Below, in pieces: positions 4,414 through 5,081 of a stretch of 5,081 nucleotides of DNA (the stretch's first letter is position 1; each line of letters opens with the position of its first letter). The stretch spans positions 1-5,081 of the forward strand of contig CBIHLX010000054.1 in assembly GCA_966210935.1 (NCBI GenBank), given 5' to 3'. Source of the DNA: CBIHLX01 sp966210935 (GTDB lineage: Bacteria; Patescibacteriota; Saccharimonadia; Saccharimonadales; Saccharimonadaceae). The notes under the pieces were generated by a model. It was not told where the DNA came from, did not search any database, and was given only the letters and a program-made list of their open reading frames with translations. The position numbers were made by a program, and so were the translations under genes.

Positions 4414-4490
4414 GGGCCAGTAGCTCAGCTGGTTAGAGCACCTGCCTCTTAAGCAGGGTGTCGTGGGTTCAAGCCCCACCTGGCCCTCCA
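4414..4490 (+). tRNA. tRNA-Lys (anticodon CTT)
   Basis: Complete cloverleaf: acceptor GGGCCAG/CTGGCCC with seven Watson-Crick pairs, D-arm GCTC/GAGC, anticodon stem CCTGC/GCAGG with loop CTCTTAA, five-base variable loop, and T-arm GTGGG/CCCAC with loop TTCAAGC. After U33 the anticodon is CTT, reading AAG lysine codons. The CCA end is encoded. The discriminator base is T (U73), whereas tRNA-Lys of E. coli and most bacteria I recall have A73. It stands alone between its own promoter and terminator. Confidence 0.96.
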
Positions 4491-4500
4491 TGAAATTATC

Positions 4501-4525
4501 AAAAGACTTCTTCGGAAGTCTTTTT
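4501..4525 (+). terminator. Intrinsic terminator after tRNA-Lys
   Basis: A perfect 10-bp stem (4501-4510 with 4515-4524) is closed by a stable C(TTCG)G tetraloop and ends in five T. It begins 10 nt after the tRNA. Confidence 0.9.
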
Positions 4526-4575
4526 GCTATATTGGGGTCGCGTAGACTGGCATGAAGGTGGGGTAGCTTGCTAAT

Positions 4576-4606
4576 AAAACAAGGTGACATAAGCCACCTT
4601 GTTTTT
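4576..4606. terminator. Bidirectional terminator between tRNA-Lys and the DUF4383-like gene
   Basis: A perfect 11-bp stem (4576-4586 with 4595-4605) has loop ACATAAGC. T-rich runs follow on both strands (TTTTTGTTT to the right, TTTTATT to the left). It lies 18 nt past the stop of the leftward DUF4383-like gene and is probably its terminator. The bases between 4526 and 4575 hold no gene that I can support. Confidence 0.85.
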
Positions 4607-4623
4607 GTTTATCAGTAGGTTAT

Positions 4624-5025
4624 TTACGCGGCGATGCGTGGGCTGAGTTCGTCGTCGCTCTTTGGCGCGCCGAAGCCAATACCGAGAAGTGCAATCGCAA
4701 GGGCTAGGTGCAGGAAGTTGTCAGCGCCATTGACGTGGAAGAGGCCGAGGGCTGAGCCAGAGATCATGCCGACGAGGGTAACGAGGGCGTATACCGCTCC
4801 GAAGACCTTGAAGTACAGTCGTGAGTATGTGGCAGAGGTGAGGCCGGCAATCAGTGCTGCAGCGCCCGAAAGTAGGTGAACGACATTATGAACTGTATCT
4901 ACCTGGAATATGCCGAGTAGGTGGCGCTCGCCACTCTCACCGACAGGGGTCAGGGCTGGGAAAAAGCCAAGAATACCGATGAGTAGGAAGACGGCTCCAA
5001 AAAGTACTGCGAGTTTTTTAATCAT
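4624..5025 (-). CDS. DUF4383-like four-helix membrane protein, 133 aa
   Basis: Integral membrane protein with four hydrophobic segments at about 5-23, 46-64, 71-93 and 103-120. It shows the pattern I associate with DUF4383: LLGIFQVDTVHNVVHLLSGA (37-56) before and in the second helix, and a second NFLHLALA (103-110) in the fourth. The paired HN..H and N.LH motifs place His46, Asn47, His50, Asn103 and His106 within or near the membrane, which could bind a cofactor or metal, but the family has no established function that I know of. The C-terminus is short, polar and probably cytoplasmic. The start is well supported by AAGGAGG 5 nt before the ATG. The gene is flanked by a terminator downstream and a leader with an inverted repeat upstream, so it seems to be transcribed alone. 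Family call is by motif memory; the membrane topology is clear. Confidence 0.8.
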   Translation of the reverse strand: MIKKLAVLFGAVFLLIGILGFFPALTPVGESGERHLLGIFQVDTVHNVVHLLSGAAALIAGLTSATYSRLYFKVFGAVYALVTLVGMISGSALGLFHVNGADNFLHLALAIALLGIGFGAPKSDDELSPRIAA

Positions 5026-5049
5026 AGATTCCTCCTTGTGATATTTAGC

Positions 5050-5079
5050 TCAAGCACGGGCTTGATTAACCTCATCATA
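5050..5079 (-). promoter_or_regulatory. Candidate -10 box and operator-like inverted repeat before the DUF4383-like gene
   Basis: TATGAT (5074-5079, minus, 5 of 6) would start transcription near 5067, giving a leader of about 40 nt with the ribosome site. A perfect 6-bp inverted repeat, TCAAGC (5050-5055) and GCTTGA (5060-5065), with a 4-nt centre lies immediately after that start. It could be a repressor site or a small 5' hairpin. The -35 region is outside the window, so the promoter is only partly visible. Confidence 0.4.
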
Positions 5080-5081
5080 TA

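Noticed and set aside
4402..4590. Minus-strand 62-codon frame covering tRNA-Lys
   Set aside because: VGLEPTTPCLRGRCSNQLSY is another familiar antisense-tRNA artefact, and the frame also runs through the terminator.
4634..4879. Plus-strand 81-codon frame opposite the DUF4383-like gene
   Set aside because: It is antisense to a gene with four membrane helices, conserved motifs and a strong ribosome site.
5042..5047. TAAATA as the -10 box of the DUF4383-like gene
   Set aside because: The transcript would then begin inside the strong ribosome site, removing its purpose; TATGAT further upstream fits better.

Overview
This window looks like a piece of ordinary chromosome from a small-genome bacterium of the Patescibacteria (CPR) type, and Saccharibacteria is my best guess. 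The reasons are indirect: a cluster of small type IV pilin-like genes, an anchored cupredoxin whose metal loop resembles versions I associate with Patescibacteria, a DUF4383-like membrane protein, roughly balanced base composition, and a mixture of genes with strong Shine-Dalgarno sites and genes that appear leaderless. No marker gene here settles the taxonomy. All reading frames are intact with UGA as a stop or unused, so the UGA-to-Gly recoding of Gracilibacteria is not indicated.

Left part (1-3275, all minus strand, read right to left): a membrane-anchored cupredoxin-like protein, then murB (peptidoglycan precursor synthesis), then three consecutive prepilin-like genes. The pilin genes are tightly packed: the first stop overlaps the second start (TAATG), and the second and third genes overlap by 23 nt. 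A perfect -10 box lies only 9 nt before the murB ATG, with no Shine-Dalgarno site, so murB is probably read from a leaderless mRNA. A weaker box of the same layout precedes the first pilin gene. The pilin cluster may continue beyond the left edge.

Middle (3276-4004): a short AT-rich divergent promoter region separates the cupredoxin gene from a plus-strand DoxX-like four-helix membrane protein. Right behind it comes tRNA-Arg(UCG), with its own promoter inside the end of the doxX-like gene and its own terminator. A pair of overlapping, mutually exclusive perfect hairpins follows. They lie between convergent units and probably end transcription of the minus-strand gene to the right.

Right part (4005-5081): a 93-aa single-pass membrane protein with a Thr/Asn-rich tail (minus), a compact control region holding a CRP/FNR-like palindrome placed at about -41.5 of its predicted promoter, tRNA-Lys(CUU) (plus) with a good promoter and a UUCG-loop terminator, a second bidirectional terminator, and a DUF4383-like four-helix membrane protein (minus). 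An operator-like inverted repeat sits in the leader of that last gene at the window edge.

There is no sign of insertion sequences, phage genes, CRISPR arrays or a defence island. The genes are mainly envelope functions (cell wall, surface pili, membrane proteins) interleaved with two tRNAs. The observations most worth following are the altered metal-site cupredoxin, the CRP-like site, the alternative hairpins, leaderless murB and the unusual discriminator base of tRNA-Lys.
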